Assembly (NCBI GenBank): GCA_902489255.1 | Contig: CABTZF010000001.1 | Location: 1-64,000 of the forward strand | DNA length: 64,000 bases | Direction: 5' to 3' | Source: an uncultured Peptoniphilus sp. | GTDB taxonomy: Bacteria; Bacillota; Clostridia; Tissierellales; Peptoniphilaceae | The notes under the pieces: generated by a model | What the model was told of the DNA's origin: nothing | Databases searched by the model: none | Seen by the model: only the letters and a program-made list of their open reading frames with translations | Part shown: one piece after another, positions 63,893 to 64,000 of the stretch | Position numbering within the stretch: the first letter of the stretch is position 1 | Layout of the letters: each line of letters starts with the position of its first letter | Program-made: the position numbers and the translations under genes

Positions 63893-64000
63893 TTATCTTG
63901 GATTTTGCGGTGGAGTCAAGAGAGCTGTAAATATGGCTTTTGAAGCTGCAGATAAGGACGTTTATTCCTTAGGAGATATAGTTCATAATGAAAGTGTTGT
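63873..64000 (+). CDS. ispH: 4-hydroxy-3-methylbut-2-enyl diphosphate reductase (3' end outside window)
   Basis: This last MEP-pathway enzyme makes IPP and DMAPP with a [4Fe-4S] cluster. Only the first 42 codons are present: KVYLADYLGFCGGVKRAVN (first cluster Cys in GFC-GVKRAV) and VYSLGDIVHNESVV. TTG 63873 after GGAGATGA gives the family start MKV-LA; an in-frame ATG at 63864 is possible but sits too near the GGAG. It overlaps plsC by 20 nt. In many clostridia the gene is fused to or followed by rpsA, which cannot be seen here. Confidence 0.88.
   Translation, partial: MKVYLADYLGFCGGVKRAVNMAFEAADKDVYSLGDIVHNESV

Overview
The window is one contiguous piece of an AT-rich, low-GC Gram-positive chromosome. 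Gene content and order suggest a non-sporulating anaerobic clostridial relative, most like Peptoniphilus/Anaerococcus/Finegoldia-type cocci (family Peptoniphilaceae). This is inferred from InlB-type repeat plus copper-amine-oxidase-like stalk surface proteins, SLH proteins, classical clostridial housekeeping order, and the absence of the sporulation genes usually embedded in that order. Nearly all genes lie on the + strand. TTG starts are common (gmk, rpoZ, pyrE, NUDIX gene, HI0933-type flavoprotein, probably ispH and the Fic gene).

Layout. 1-4.3 kb: the 3' end of a repeat-containing surface protein, a lipoprotein, two decayed small genes and a minus-strand OB-fold membrane protein. 4.6-8.6 kb: polA-coaE-phosphoesterase, then a minus-strand tRNA-Thr. 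9-13.7 kb: rhomboid protease, asnS, leuS. 13.7-28.7 kb: a dense core run yicC-gmk-rpoZ-coaBC-priA-def-fmt-zinc peptidase-rsmB-rlmN-PP2C phosphatase-PASTA kinase-rsgA-rpe-thiN-rpmB. It covers coenzyme A synthesis, replication restart, N-formylmethionine handling, ribosome maturation and Ser/Thr signalling.

28.7-42.2 kb is accessory. It holds a wrecked CPBP-like gene, an internally deleted IS30-type transposase, and an envelope-type operon (SLH protein, stalk-domain protein, YdjI-like SPFH protein, zinc-ribbon membrane protein, DUF5067-like lipoprotein). A second cluster has two SAM methyltransferases, a membrane protein, an aminothiazoline-carboxylate-hydrolase-like protein, an alpha/beta hydrolase and an isoprenylcysteine-methyltransferase-like membrane protein. 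A Fic protein preceded by an array of TGGCGA/TCGCCA operator-like boxes closes the region. Several accessory genes carry single-base frameshifts, three of them in poly(A) tracts, while housekeeping genes with equally long tracts are intact.

42.3-48.7 kb: prfB-pyrF-pyrE, a DNA glycosylase, the ECF transporter module (ecfA1-ecfA2-ecfT) and truA. 49.2-50.6 kb: an AGCS amino acid symporter. 51-64 kb: one long co-directional run Asp23/Gls24-nusB-xseA-xseB-prenyl synthase-tlyA-recN-NUDIX-purine nucleoside phosphorylase-M50 protease-scpA-scpB-rluB-mnmM-HI0933 flavoprotein-cmk-plsC-ispH (cut by the window end). This run combines chromosome segregation and repair, isoprenoid and lipid synthesis, and nucleotide metabolism.

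No rRNA genes, CRISPR arrays, intact insertion sequences, recognisable riboswitches or prophage genes were seen. The most interesting parts are the Fic operator array, the methyltransferase/hydrolase cluster and the frameshifted envelope operon.
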